This document shows, one piece after another, positions 1 through 8,523 of a stretch of DNA of 48,896 nucleotides. The notes below the pieces were generated by a model, which saw only the letters and a list, made by a program, of their open reading frames with translations, searched no databases and had not been told where the DNA came from. The stretch is from Labilithrix sp. (GTDB taxonomy: Bacteria > Myxococcota_A > Polyangia > Polyangiales > Polyangiaceae). Location: the NCBI GenBank assembly GCA_019637105.1, contig JAHBWF010000044.1:1-48896 (forward strand), written 5' to 3'. The position numbers were made by a program, and so were the translations under genes. The first letter of the stretch is position 1; each line of letters opens with the position of its first letter.

Positions 1-80
1 CGAGGACGCGCAAGGCGCCGCCGAAGCGGCGACGGCCCTGAGCGCCGCGAACGTGCCGACGCGCCTGGCGCGCGCGGCGG

Positions 81-1622
81 TCAGTTCGGCTCGAGGCCGA
101 CCTCGGCGAGCGACGGGTTCGAGTCCTTGTCGCGCTCCAGCCGCTCGAGGCCCCGCTTGTGAAGCACGAGCGTCGCGCGCTCGGTGTACGTGTGCCCGCC
201 CGCCTCGATGGCGACGCTGACCGGCAGGCGGTAGCAACGGGGCGCGTCGATGAAGCGCACGCGGCGGCTCGCGTCGTCGAGGACGGGCACCGGCTTGGTC
301 GCGTCGTCGAGGCGCGCGAAGAGCGGCGAGAGGTCGTAGCGGAACACGTGCTTCACGCGGCGCACGCCGGAGCGGACGAGCTGCGTGTTCGGGATCACCT
401 CCCCGCGATGCTCGTAGGTCAGGACGGTGATCGCCGTGCGCGCGCCGCACTCCGGGTTCAGCGGATCGGGGAGGCTCGCGACGCTCTGGTTGAACGACTC
501 GCGCGCGCTGACGACCACGTCCCGGCCCGGCAGGCGGCGATGCGGCGCGCGGTAGCGGCTGATCCGTTGGGCTCCCCAGACGCGCTGCACGCGGTGGGTC
601 ATCCAGTTGCGACCGATCTCCTTGATGCGGTCCTTGCCCGCGTAGACGAAGCCGGCGACGATCGCGAGGACGACCACGCCGGAGCTCACGGTGGTGGCCG
701 TGTTCGCCTGGTTCATGAGCGCGATCTGCCAGGCGAAGGCCCAGGTCGACGCGAGCACCGCGACGAACGCCGCGATCCAGTGATACGCGCGCTCGGCGAC
801 GTGGAAGGTCTCCTGCTCGAGGAAGAGGACCTCCTGGAAGTGCTTCTTCAGGCGGCTCGCGCGATCGAGGTACTGCTCGAGCGCCTGCGGCGACGTCGGG
901 TCCGCGTTCGCGAAGCCGCGCGCCTCGCGGTAGGCGAGCTCCTCGGCGAGCGCCTGGGCGAGCCTCGCCTCGACGTCGGCGACCACCGGCGCCAACCGCG
1001 CCGCGTGCCTGCTCTTGGACTCGACGACGTTCGACAACGCGCGCTCGGCGCCGGCGAGCATCTCGAACAGGCGGACGCTGACGTACTCGTCGACGAGCTC
1101 GCGCTCGCGCATCAGCTCCGACGCCTCCTCCCCCTCGGCCTCCGCTCGGACGAGGCGCTCGCGCGACTCGTGCGCGATGCGCACGGCCGCCTCGATCCAG
1201 ATCGTCAGCGCGTCCTCGAGCTCGCTGTGCGGCGCCGTCGCGAAGAGCGAGGCCGCGAGGCGGCAATGGCGCTGGAACCCGTCGCTCGCTCGCGCGAGCT
1301 GGTTGGCCATCGCGAGCGCGCCCCGGCGGAGCGCGTCGATCGTGACGACGTCCGACGCGGGGGCGATCGCCGGACCGTCGAGGCGCGTGAACGCCTGCAT
1401 CTGATCCCAGGGCACGTGACGCACGAAGGCGTTGTGCGGGATCTGCATCTCGACCCGCAGCGAGTACGGCGCGGGCTTCGCGTCGTCCGAGTCGGGGAGC
1501 GGGAGCGAGAGGCTCCACTCGAGCCTCGACGCATCATGGACCGCGACGCGAACCTTTCCGGCTTGTTCGGTCACCGCCTCCGTGGCGGCGCAGACATCTT
1601 GGGTCAGCTCGACGATCGCCAT
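81..1622 (-). CDS. Hypothetical two-TM membrane protein with coiled-coil-rich N-terminal half
   Basis: I do not recognise this 513-residue protein. The first 130 residues are mixed and probably globular. Residues about 140-270 are charged and helical (many E, R, A and L in heptad-like runs) and look like a coiled coil. Two hydrophobic segments at about 280-301 and 309-327 form a TM hairpin with a short loop. About 185 residues follow, rich in Arg and beta-strand-like patterns and containing several Cys. There is no signal peptide, so the long flanks probably both face the cytoplasm. The ATG at 1622 has no clear Shine-Dalgarno sequence and is preceded by an AT-richer leader of about 236 bp. 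The next gene upstream, an SDR, lies on the same strand beyond that gap, so this gene probably has its own promoter. The gene is likely real, since the frame is long, has two clear TM segments and high GC3. Its function is unknown. Confidence 0.8.
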   Translation of the reverse strand: MAIVELTQDVCAATEAVTEQAGKVRVAVHDASRLEWSLSLPLPDSDDAKPAPYSLRVEMQIPHNAFVRHVPWDQMQAFTRLDGPAIAPASDVVTIDALRRGALAMANQLARASDGFQRHCRLAASLFATAPHSELEDALTIWIEAAVRIAHESRERLVRAEAEGEEASELMRERELVDEYVSVRLFEMLAGAERALSNVVESKSRHAARLAPVVADVEARLAQALAEELAYREARGFANADPTSPQALEQYLDRASRLKKHFQEVLFLEQETFHVAERAYHWIAAFVAVLASTWAFAWQIALMNQANTATTVSSGVVVLAIVAGFVYAGKDRIKEIGRNWMTHRVQRVWGAQRISRYRAPHRRLPGRDVVVSARESFNQSVASLPDPLNPECGARTAITVLTYEHRGEVIPNTQLVRSGVRRVKHVFRYDLSPLFARLDDATKPVPVLDDASRRVRFIDAPRCYRLPVSVAIEAGGHTYTERATLVLHKRGLERLERDKDSNPSLAEVGLEPN

Positions 1623-1683
1623 TAAAAGTTCACAAAACCGTCACGCACCTTGCCATCCATCTATTGACGGATAACTCCCGGAC

Positions 1684-1703
1684 CTGCAATCGAAATTTTG
1701 CAG
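1684..1703. promoter_or_regulatory. Inverted repeat CTGCAA-N8-TTGCAG in the leader of the 513-residue membrane protein gene
   Basis: A perfect 6-bp inverted repeat with an 8-bp AT-rich spacer lies about 62-81 bp upstream of the ATG at 1622. The surrounding 1623-1760 stretch is clearly AT-richer than the genes, as expected of a promoter region. An operator function is inference only. The rest of 1623-1858 shows no gene. Confidence 0.35.
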
Positions 1704-1858
1704 TTTGTGCGCGCCCACTTTGTCGCACGGATCGGTATTGACACGCTGCGTTCAGGTCCAGGCCGTCACGAGAACGACAAAAAAGTCGCGGCCGGGAGCG
1801 CGGAGCGCGCTGCCGGCCACGTCGGCGCGCTCCGCGCGCGCCACCTATTTGTTCGACA

Positions 1859-2626
1859 TCACATCGAAAGTCCGCCGTCCACGTCGATGGTCCGCCCGTC
1901 GAAGTAGTCGCACTCGAGGACGAAACGGACCGCGAGCCAGATGTCCTCGGGGAGCCCGATCCGCCCGACGGGGATCGCCGCCACGAGGGCGTCGCGCGCC
2001 TTCTGGTTCATGCCCTGGGTCATCGGCGTCTCGATCATCCCGGGGGCGACGGCGCCGACGCGGATCCCGAACGGCGCGAACTCCCTCGACCAGGTCACCG
2101 TGTTCGCGGCGAGCGCCGCCTTCGCCGCCGTGTAGTTCGACTGCCCGCGGTTGCCGTGCCGCGCGATGCTCGAGATGTTGACGATGACGCCGGGGCGCTG
2201 GTTCGACTCGACCATCTTCGCGACGACGTCGCGGGCGAGCAGCGTCGCGCCGGTGAGGTTGACGCCGATCACGGCGTCCCACTGCTCCTTCGTGAGCTTC
2301 TTCACCTGACCCGACTCGCGGTCCTTCTTCACGAGGAGCCCGTCGCGGAGGATGCCGGCGTTGTTGACGAGGCCGTTGAGGCCGCCCATCGCGCCGTGCG
2401 CCCACTCGACGTACGAGGCGACGTCGGCCTCGTCGGAGACGTCGAGCCGACGCGCGTGGATCTTGCCGGGCAGCCCCTTCGCCGCCTCGACCGCCTCCGC
2501 GAGGCCGACCTCGTTCACGTCCGCGATCGCGACCTGCGCTCCCGCCTCGGCGAGGCGCTGCGCGAAATGACGCCCCATGCCCTGAGCGCCGCCCGACACG
2601 ATGATCTTGAGCTCGTCTAGCTTCAT
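1859..2626 (-). CDS. SDR-family oxidoreductase (FabG-like 3-oxoacyl-ACP reductase or related)
   Basis: This is a classical short-chain dehydrogenase/reductase of 255 residues, the usual length. The N-terminal Rossmann cofactor motif GGAQGMG is at about 12-18, NNAG at 88-91, the catalytic Ser at 152/153 (NISS), and Tyr165 with Lys169 in YTAAK. The C-terminal region ends with a typical FabG tail (RTIDVDGGLSM). Such enzymes reduce or oxidise a carbonyl/hydroxyl with NAD(P)H. The substrate cannot be read from the sequence, and 3-oxoacyl-ACP reductase is only the closest general description. An insert at about 96-112 (Lys/Glu-rich, after GILRDGLL) is typical of the subgroup annotated as FabG-like. 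The ATG at 2626 gives the expected N terminus, but no good Shine-Dalgarno is visible. A hairpin at 2643-2666 separates it from the small membrane gene upstream. Confidence 0.9.
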   Translation of the reverse strand: MKLDELKIIVSGGAQGMGRHFAQRLAEAGAQVAIADVNEVGLAEAVEAAKGLPGKIHARRLDVSDEADVASYVEWAHGAMGGLNGLVNNAGILRDGLLVKKDRESGQVKKLTKEQWDAVIGVNLTGATLLARDVVAKMVESNQRPGVIVNISSIARHGNRGQSNYTAAKAALAANTVTWSREFAPFGIRVGAVAPGMIETPMTQGMNQKARDALVAAIPVGRIGLPEDIWLAVRFVLECDYFDGRTIDVDGGLSM

Positions 2627-2642
2627 GGGGGCGGACTCTAGT

Positions 2643-2666
2643 CCATCGATTCGCGCGGATCGATGG
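2643..2666. promoter_or_regulatory. Inverted repeat CCATCGAT-N8-ATCGATGG between two minus-strand genes
   Basis: Perfect 8-bp arms flank an 8-bp GC-rich spacer. It sits 17-40 bp upstream of the SDR start (2626) and about 55 bp downstream of the small membrane gene's stop (2721), both on the minus strand. It could be a transcription terminator for the upstream gene, without an obvious U-tract, or an operator for the SDR. The sequence alone does not decide. Confidence 0.4.
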
Positions 2667-2720
2667 GCGTCCGCCCGGCGTACGGCGATCCCGCGAGCCG
2701 CGGGGCGGCGCTCGGCTTCG

Positions 2721-2972
2721 CTACCAGCGGATCCAGCCCATCTCCGACGCGACGAGGAGCGCGAGCGCGACCGCGGCGACCTCGAGCGCGAAGCGCGCGC
2801 TCTTCTTGAGGACCCGGTAGCCGACGCAGACGAGCACCGCCGCGACGACGAGCGCTGGCACGCCGGTGTGCAGCGCGAGCCAGCGGACGGCCGCCTTGCC
2901 GGCCGCGAGAGCGCCGGACCAGCTCCACGCCGCCAGGATGGACCGGACGAGGTCCGACGAGCCGAGGCTCAC
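2721..2972 (-). CDS. Small membrane protein (83 aa), unknown function
   Basis: A short frame predicted to carry two or three hydrophobic segments: a weak one at about 10-30, VPALVVAAVLVCVGYRVL at about 42-60, and FALEVAAVALALLVASEM at about 62-79, with Lys/Arg between the last two. This is the pattern of a small inner-membrane protein, not of a frame generated by GC bias. A competing minus-strand frame over the same DNA is Arg/Pro-rich and has no hydrophobic pattern. The start is a GTG at 2972, preceded by a weak GGGG. An alternative start further in is possible. It is followed at about 95 bp by the SDR gene. No family recognised. Confidence 0.6.
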   Translation of the reverse strand: MSLGSSDLVRSILAAWSWSGALAAGKAAVRWLALHTGVPALVVAAVLVCVGYRVLKKSARFALEVAAVALALLVASEMGWIRW

Positions 2973-3098
2973 GCCCCGAATGGGGCCACGGGCGTCGCGA
3001 GACGGCCAACTTCACCGCCCGGCGCCGCGCGGCGGGCCCTCGGCGCGCTCGACCTCCCCGGAACGCGGGAGCCGGCTCCGTCCGGAGCGCTCGATCGG

Positions 3099-3160
3099 AG
3101 CAAATATTTTTCTTTTACTTCAATTACATAACTGAATACCATTAATCTTCTTCACGAGAC
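3099..3160. promoter_or_regulatory. AT-rich island in the divergent intergenic region
   Basis: About 60 bp of strikingly AT-rich sequence, with T-runs and TTACTT, ATTACATAAC and ATTAAT stretches, in otherwise GC-rich DNA. It lies between the minus-strand small membrane gene and the plus-strand GT-C-like gene. This is typical of a divergent promoter or UP-element region. No -35/-10 pair with good spacing stands out. A small GAACG-N9-CGTTC inverted repeat at 3228-3246 sits directly before the ATG at 3250. Confidence 0.4.
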
Positions 3161-3249
3161 TCCGTTCCAGGCGACTTGCTGTGAATCGAACGCACACTAG
3201 CCGCGGGGTCGAGAACGGGTCATAAGCGAACGGTAGCGAAACGTTCCCG

Positions 3250-4920
3250 ATGACGATCCACGTCACGCCCCCGGCCAGCCCGGCGCTCGACGCGTCTACG
3301 GTCGCGTCCGCGCGTACGCCGCGCGTACGCGGCGCGTTCGCCGCGGGCGAGCGCTCGCGCCTCTTGCCGATGCTCGGCCTCGGCGCGGTGATGATCGCCG
3401 CGGTGAGCGTGTTCTGGGTCTTCGACGCGCTGCCCTTCCAAGATCTTCCCGCGCACGCCGGGCTCATCGCGATGCGCCACCGCTTCGAGACGTCCGCGTT
3501 CGAGCAGCGCTTCTACGTCCTCGCCCCCCACATCGGCCCGTACTCGCTGTTCCGCTTCCTCGGCGAGGCGTTCGTCCGCGTGAGCAGCCCGATCGACGCC
3601 GTGCGCGCGCTCGGGACGCTGCCGGTCCTGGCGACGCCGCTCGCGATGCTCTTCGCGCGCCGGCGCCTCTACGGCGACACCTCCCCGGCCTTCGGCTTCC
3701 TCGGCGTCGCGCTGTCGTTCGGGATCATGACGCTCCTCGGCTTCGCGAGCTACCTGCTCGGCGTCGCCGTGATGCTCGTCGGGCTCACGCTCTGGCTCGA
3801 CCTGCTCACCGCCGCCGACGACGCCGTCGACGTCCGCGCGCTCCGGCGCCGCGAGCTCGTCGTCACGGCGTTCGCGCCGCTGATGTTCGTCGCGCACGGG
3901 CACGCGTTCTTGTTGTTCCTCCTCTGCGCCGGCATCTCGTCGATCGTCACCGGCCGGCGCCTCCGGCGGCTGCTCCGCCTCCGCGCGCTCGTCCCGGCGC
4001 TGGCGCTCGCCGCGTGGGTCGCCTGGCTCGAGCGCGGGGCCACGACGCCGCCGGGCTCGGTGCCGCGCGTCCAGCCCCTGATCCCTCGGTTCCAGGGGGC
4101 CGCGGACAAGCTCGGGCTGCTCCTCAGCCCGACCCTCATGACACGCACGGGGATCGACTTCTTCGTCGGCTTCCTGCTCCTCGCGTTCGCGGTCGCGGCC
4201 GCCGTCGTCACCGTCCGCTCGCTCGGACGCGGCGCGGGCCGAGGCGCCGACGCGCCGGCCGACGTCCGCCACAGCCGCGCCCTCTACGCCTGCGCCGGGG
4301 CGATCGCGCTCGCGTTCATCGCCCTGCCCCACGCGGTCGGCTGGTTCGGCTTCGTCGACGGGCGCCTCGTCCCCGTCGCCCTCATCCTCGCGCTCCTCGG
4401 CGCGCGGCGCGCGGCGCTCTCGCGACCGCTCGCGCTCGGCCTCCACTACGGCCCGCCCGTCCTCGCGTCGACGATCAGCGCGCTCGCCCTCGTCGCGTCG
4501 TACCGCTTCCAGGACGAGGCCCGCGGCTACAAGGAGGTGCTCGCCCACGTCCCGGCGGAGTCGCGCCTCCTGAACCTGCCGCTCGATCCGAACAGCGACG
4601 TGTTCACCGCGCACCCCTTCATCCACTACGACAAGCTCGTGCTGGTCGAGCGGCCGATCGTGGTGAGCGACGTCTGGTTTCACCAGGGCTCGGCGCTCTA
4701 CCCGACGCCGGAGAACCCCGCGCTCCGCCTCCCTCGGACGTACAGCGAGAGCAACCTCAAGGTCATCGACTGGCCCGCTTACCACCTCGAGGACTGGGAC
4801 TACGTCCTCATCCGCACGAGACCGAACGCGACCGAGCCGCACACCCCCGACCGCCTGGAGCTCGAAGAGCACCACGGCGGATGGTGGCTCTTCCGTCGCG
4901 CCGAGGTTAAGGGATCATGA
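3250..4920 (+). CDS. Polytopic membrane protein, putative GT-C-type glycosyltransferase
   Basis: This 556-residue protein has a polar N-terminal stretch of about 35 residues, then roughly ten hydrophobic helices up to about residue 420, then a soluble C-terminal domain of about 130 residues. The first loop after TM1 contains FQDLPAH. An acidic residue in this first extracytoplasmic loop, followed by a His, is a hallmark of GT-C enzymes, which use polyprenyl-phosphate sugars. The C-terminal domain (residues near VLIRTRP and WWLFRR) resembles the periplasmic tails of such proteins. The assignment is by architecture and is tentative; the sugar and acceptor are unknown. The stop codon overlaps the start of the next gene (ATGA), so the two are translationally coupled. 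The UDP-glucuronate-forming gene just downstream fits a surface-glycan context. Confidence 0.65.
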   Translation: MTIHVTPPASPALDASTVASARTPRVRGAFAAGERSRLLPMLGLGAVMIAAVSVFWVFDALPFQDLPAHAGLIAMRHRFETSAFEQRFYVLAPHIGPYSLFRFLGEAFVRVSSPIDAVRALGTLPVLATPLAMLFARRRLYGDTSPAFGFLGVALSFGIMTLLGFASYLLGVAVMLVGLTLWLDLLTAADDAVDVRALRRRELVVTAFAPLMFVAHGHAFLLFLLCAGISSIVTGRRLRRLLRLRALVPALALAAWVAWLERGATTPPGSVPRVQPLIPRFQGAADKLGLLLSPTLMTRTGIDFFVGFLLLAFAVAAAVVTVRSLGRGAGRGADAPADVRHSRALYACAGAIALAFIALPHAVGWFGFVDGRLVPVALILALLGARRAALSRPLALGLHYGPPVLASTISALALVASYRFQDEARGYKEVLAHVPAESRLLNLPLDPNSDVFTAHPFIHYDKLVLVERPIVVSDVWFHQGSALYPTPENPALRLPRTYSESNLKVIDWPAYHLEDWDYVLIRTRPNATEPHTPDRLELEEHHGGWWLFRRAEVKGS

Positions 4921-5978
4921 TGTCCATGCGCCTCCGCTTCGTGCTCGCCGGTCTCGCCCTCGCCACCCCGGGCGCCGTTCTCCTGGCCTGCAGCGAGACG
5001 GGCCCCGACGCGCCCGCGCGCACGAACGGCTGCATCAACCAGGAGTGCGACTACGACGGGAGCATCGCCGCCCCCGGCCGCGACGGGAGCACCACGACGC
5101 TCCCCGACGGCGCCGTGGTCGTCTTCCCCGACCCGCTCGAGGGCACGACGCGCGAGGCCACGCTCGTCAGGGGCCGCTTCCGGTTCACCGAGGGGCCGGT
5201 CTGGATCGACGGGCGGCTGCTCTTCACCGACATCCCCGCGAACCTGATCCACGAGCTCCTGCCCGACGGCGGGACCGCGCAGTGGCGCAACAACAGCGGC
5301 GGCGCCAACGGCCTCGCCGTCGACAACGCCGGGCAGCTCGTCGCGTGCGAGGGCGGCAACAAGCGCGTCACGAAGAGCGAGGCGACGAGGGGCGCCGCGA
5401 CGACGCCGATCGCCGAGACGTACGACGGCGAGCCGCTCAACGCGCCGAACGACGTGATCGTGCGCTCCGACGGCAACGTCTACTTCACGGACCCGAACTA
5501 CTCGGGCAACCCGAACACGCAGGACGACGAAGCCGTCTACCGCATCGACTCCGCGGGCGAGCTCTCGCGCGTCGCGCACGACTTCGACAAGCCGAACGGC
5601 GTCGCGCTTTCGCCGGATCAGAACACGCTCTACGTCGTGGACAACGGCGCCGGGAAGCTCCTCTCGGCTCCGGTCGACGGCGCCGGCGCGGTGGGCGCGT
5701 TCACCGTGCTCGCCGACGTGCCCGGCGGCGACGGGATGGCGGTCGACGACGCCGGCAACCTCTACGTGGCGGACGACGCCGGCGTCGACGTGTTCGACAA
5801 GACGGGCGCCAAGCTCGGGACGATCACCGTCGACGTGAAGCCGACGAACTGCACGTTCGGCGAGGCCGACCGGAGGACGCTCTACATCACGGCGAACGGT
5901 CCCGAGCCCGGCGACGGCGGGCGGAACCCGCAGACCGGCCTCTACTCGATCCGGCTGAACGTCCCCGGCTTGCCCTGA
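4917..5978 (+). CDS. SMP-30/gluconolactonase/LRE-like lipoprotein
   Basis: A 353-residue predicted lipoprotein. A positively charged N terminus and hydrophobic stretch end in the lipobox VLLAC, followed by a short polar linker. The rest is a six-bladed beta-propeller of the SMP-30/gluconolactonase type. Recurrent blade motifs are visible: FTEGPVW, NGLAVD, APNDVIV with YFTDPNY, KPNGVALS, GDGMAVDDAGNLYVAD. Family members hydrolyse lactones or bind metal at the centre of the propeller. The exact substrate is not deducible. The start lies in an ATGATG doublet overlapping the previous stop. A third in-frame ATG at 4926 would also preserve the signal peptide. Together with the upstream membrane enzyme it forms a coupled pair. 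The location should be the periplasm or outer membrane. Confidence 0.85.
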   Translation: MMSMRLRFVLAGLALATPGAVLLACSETGPDAPARTNGCINQECDYDGSIAAPGRDGSTTTLPDGAVVVFPDPLEGTTREATLVRGRFRFTEGPVWIDGRLLFTDIPANLIHELLPDGGTAQWRNNSGGANGLAVDNAGQLVACEGGNKRVTKSEATRGAATTPIAETYDGEPLNAPNDVIVRSDGNVYFTDPNYSGNPNTQDDEAVYRIDSAGELSRVAHDFDKPNGVALSPDQNTLYVVDNGAGKLLSAPVDGAGAVGAFTVLADVPGGDGMAVDDAGNLYVADDAGVDVFDKTGAKLGTITVDVKPTNCTFGEADRRTLYITANGPEPGDGGRNPQTGLYSIRLNVPGLP

Positions 5979-6008
5979 TCCCTCCGGTTCACTAGAGAGA
6001 GCCTCGTC

Positions 6009-7355
6009 ATGCGCCTCGTCGTCTTCGGAGCCGGATACGTCGGCCTCGTCAGCGGAACGGGACTGTCCGACCTCGGTCACGAGGTCCTCGTCTTCGACAT
6101 CGATCCCGACAAGATCGCGAAGCTTTCCGACGGGCGCGTCCCGATCTACGAGCCGGGCCTCGGCGATCTCATCCACAGGAACCAGCGCTGCGGCCGCCTG
6201 CAGTTCGCGAGCGCGATCTCCGCGCCGTTCGACGCGGCGGACGCGTACTTCATCGCGGTCGGGACCCCGCCCGACGCGGCGGGCGCGGCCGATCTCTCCG
6301 CGGTCATGGCCGCCGCCGACATGATCGCGAAGGTCGCCTCGAAGCAGGCCATCGTCGTCGTGAAGAGCACCGTGCCGGTCGGCACGTGCGACGCCGTCCA
6401 GGCGCGCCTCGCCAGCGCGCGCGTGCCGCTCGAGGTCGTCTCGAACCCCGAGTTTCTCAAGGAGGGCGACGCGGTCAACGACTTCTTCAAGCCCGACCGC
6501 GTCGTCGTCGGCGCGCGCAGCGACGAGGCGCGGCAGATGCTCCGCGACCTCTACGCCCCGCTCCAGCTCTCCGGCGAGCGCCTCGTCGTGACCGATCCGC
6601 GCTCGAGCGAGCTCATCAAGTACGCGTCGAACACCATGCTCGCCGTCCGGATCTCGTTCATGAACGAGCTCTCGCGGCTCTGCCACGCCACGGGCGCCGA
6701 CATCCACTCGGTCCGCCTCGGCGTCGGCACCGACTCGCGCATCGGCAAGAAGTTCCTCTACGCCGGCCCCGGCTACGGCGGCTCGTGCTTCCCGAAGGAC
6801 GTGCAGGCGCTCTCGGCGCTCGGCCGCGAGCACGGCGTGCCGATGCGCATCGCGGAGGCCGCCCACGGCGCGAACGAGGAGCAGGCGCTGTTCCTCGGGC
6901 AGCTCGTCGACAAGGCGCTCGAGGGCGTCATGGGCAAGAAGATCGCCCTCTGGGGCCTCGCCTTCAAGCCCGAGACCGACGACATCCGCGAGTCGCCCGC
7001 GGTCAAGCTGACCAAGGCGCTGCTCGACAAGGGCGCGTCGGTCTCCTGCCACGATCCCGAGGCGGGCCCGAACTTCGCGAAGCTCTTCGGCGCGAAGGTC
7101 ACGGTGAAGGATCGCGACTACGACGCGCTCGACGGCGCCCACGCGCTCGTCCTCCTCACGGAGTGGCGCAGCTACCGCGCGCCGAACTTCACCGAGATCA
7201 AGCGGCGCCTCGTCCCGACGGCCTCCGGCGGCGCGCCCCTCCTCGTCGACGCGCGCAACATCTGGCGCCCGAGCGACGTCCTCCGCGCGGGGCTGCGCTA
7301 CCAGGGCATCGGCGTGGCCACGAACCGGGTGGCCGATCGCCCGTCCCAGCGCTGA
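6009..7355 (+). CDS. ugd: UDP-glucose 6-dehydrogenase
   Basis: It oxidises UDP-glucose to UDP-glucuronate with two NAD+ in the cytoplasm, supplying precursors for acidic polysaccharides. The 448-residue length is typical. The N terminus holds the NAD motif GAGYVGLVSG (about 6-15). The linker helix region and the substrate motif GPGYGGSCFPKDV carry the catalytic Cys260. Lys and Asn residues of the active site (around ELIKYASN) are present, as is the C-terminal UDP-binding domain (ALWGLAFKPETDDIRESP). A GAGAGAG ribosome-binding sequence precedes the ATG at 6009. The next gene starts 10 bp downstream and encodes a UDP-sugar epimerase, which almost certainly acts on this product. Confidence is high for the family and for UDP-glucose as substrate. 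Confidence 0.95.
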   Translation: MRLVVFGAGYVGLVSGTGLSDLGHEVLVFDIDPDKIAKLSDGRVPIYEPGLGDLIHRNQRCGRLQFASAISAPFDAADAYFIAVGTPPDAAGAADLSAVMAAADMIAKVASKQAIVVVKSTVPVGTCDAVQARLASARVPLEVVSNPEFLKEGDAVNDFFKPDRVVVGARSDEARQMLRDLYAPLQLSGERLVVTDPRSSELIKYASNTMLAVRISFMNELSRLCHATGADIHSVRLGVGTDSRIGKKFLYAGPGYGGSCFPKDVQALSALGREHGVPMRIAEAAHGANEEQALFLGQLVDKALEGVMGKKIALWGLAFKPETDDIRESPAVKLTKALLDKGASVSCHDPEAGPNFAKLFGAKVTVKDRDYDALDGAHALVLLTEWRSYRAPNFTEIKRRLVPTASGGAPLLVDARNIWRPSDVLRAGLRYQGIGVATNRVADRPSQR

Positions 7356-7365
7356 CGGGTCGCCG

Positions 7366-8328
7366 ATGCGACGGTGGCTGGTCACGGGAGGAGTCGGCTT
7401 CATCGGCCACCACCTCTCCCGCGCGCTCCTCGAACGCGGCGACTCGGTCACCGTCCTCGACGACTTCTCCGACGCGCCCTACCCCGCGCGCCTCAAGCGC
7501 CGGCACGCCGACGTCCTCTCGCGCGAGTACGCGGGGCGCGTCGACATCGTCGAGGCGTGCGTGACCGATCGCGCGACCGCGGCGCGCCTCACGAGCGGCG
7601 TCGCGGGCGTGATCCACCTCGCCGGGCTCGCCGGCGTCCGCCCGTCGTTCGCCGAGCCGGCGCGCTACGCGGTCGTGAACGTCGAGGGGACCGCGACGCT
7701 CCTCGCCGCCGCTCAGCGGGCCGGGACGCCGCTCTTCGTCTTCGCGTCGAGCTCGTCGGTCTACGGCAACGCGACGCCGCTGCCCGCCGGCGAGGACGCG
7801 CCCGCGATCGCGCCGGAGTCGCCGTACGCCGCGAGCAAGCGCGCCGCCGAGCTCGTCGTGAGCGCGATGATCCGGAAGACACCGGAGATGCGCTGCCCGC
7901 TCCTCCGCTTCTTCACCGTCTACGGTCCGTGGCAGCGGCCGGAGATGGCCATCACGAGCTTTCTCCGCAACGTCATGGCCGACGAGCCCATCACCGTGTT
8001 CGGCGACGGCTCGATGCGCCGCGATTTCACGCACGTCGACGACATCGTCCGGGGCATCCTCGCCGCGGCCGACGGCGCGCCCCCCGGCGTCCGCGCCTAC
8101 AACCTCGGCTCGGGCGCTCCGTTGACGCTGACGGAGCTCGTCGCCGCGATGAGCCGCGCCGCCGGGCGGGAGATCCGGGTCGAGCGCGCCCCCGTCCCGC
8201 TCGGCGACGTCGACGCGACGTTCGCGGACATCGCGCGCGCGCGCGCGGAGCTCGGCTGGCACCCGCAGATCCGGCTCGACGACGGCCTCGCCACCGTCGT
8301 CCGCTGGCTCGCGTCCGAGCCGGCGTAG
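7366..8328 (+). CDS. NAD-dependent epimerase, probably UDP-glucuronate 4-epimerase
   Basis: An extended SDR of 320 residues. It has the N-terminal TGGVGFIG cofactor motif, Ser cluster FASSSSVYG and catalytic Tyr154/Lys158 in YAASK. Later motifs FFTVYGPWQRPEMA and DFTHVDDIVRGI are characteristic of UDP-glucuronate 4-epimerases and close relatives. The reaction would convert UDP-glucuronate to UDP-galacturonate. The directly preceding gene makes UDP-glucuronate and only 10 bp separates them, so the two probably form an operon. UDP-glucose 4-epimerase or a decarboxylating relative cannot be fully excluded. After the stop there are about 195 bp without a gene before the histidine kinase. That gap includes an 18-bp CG-alternating palindrome at 8405-8422 of doubtful meaning. 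Confidence 0.88.
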   Translation: MRRWLVTGGVGFIGHHLSRALLERGDSVTVLDDFSDAPYPARLKRRHADVLSREYAGRVDIVEACVTDRATAARLTSGVAGVIHLAGLAGVRPSFAEPARYAVVNVEGTATLLAAAQRAGTPLFVFASSSSVYGNATPLPAGEDAPAIAPESPYAASKRAAELVVSAMIRKTPEMRCPLLRFFTVYGPWQRPEMAITSFLRNVMADEPITVFGDGSMRRDFTHVDDIVRGILAAADGAPPGVRAYNLGSGAPLTLTELVAAMSRAAGREIRVERAPVPLGDVDATFADIARARAELGWHPQIRLDDGLATVVRWLASEPA

Positions 8329-8523
8329 CCGACCGCGCGCCCTCGGGGCGGCGGATCGCGCGCGCGCCCGCCGCGGCGTCCCGATCTGAATCGACCGAGA
8401 TGGACGCGCGCGATCGCGCGCGCCGCGCTCCACCGATCGAGATGAATTCGACGCGATCGGCGCGGAGCGCGGCGGCGAGGCGCCCCTTTGGTGCTTGCGT
8501 CCGCCGCGGTGACGGGGCATCTG

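Noticed and set aside
1-80. End of another gene at the left edge
   Set aside because: Two frames stay open but only 80 bases are visible; no start, stop or motif allows a call.
2638-3015. 125-codon frame overlapping the 83-residue membrane protein
   Set aside because: Arg/Pro-rich without hydrophobic pattern; the other frame has clear TM segments.
4800-7451. 883-codon open frame on the minus strand opposite the SMP-30, ugd and GT-C genes
   Set aside because: It is antisense to well-recognised genes, has Arg/Glu/Asp/Val-rich composition without motifs, and arises from the GC-rich codon pattern.
8405-8422. 18-bp palindrome CGCGCGCGATCGCGCGCG as a regulatory site
   Set aside because: Alternating CG around GATC is common by chance in DNA of this composition; not enough to call.
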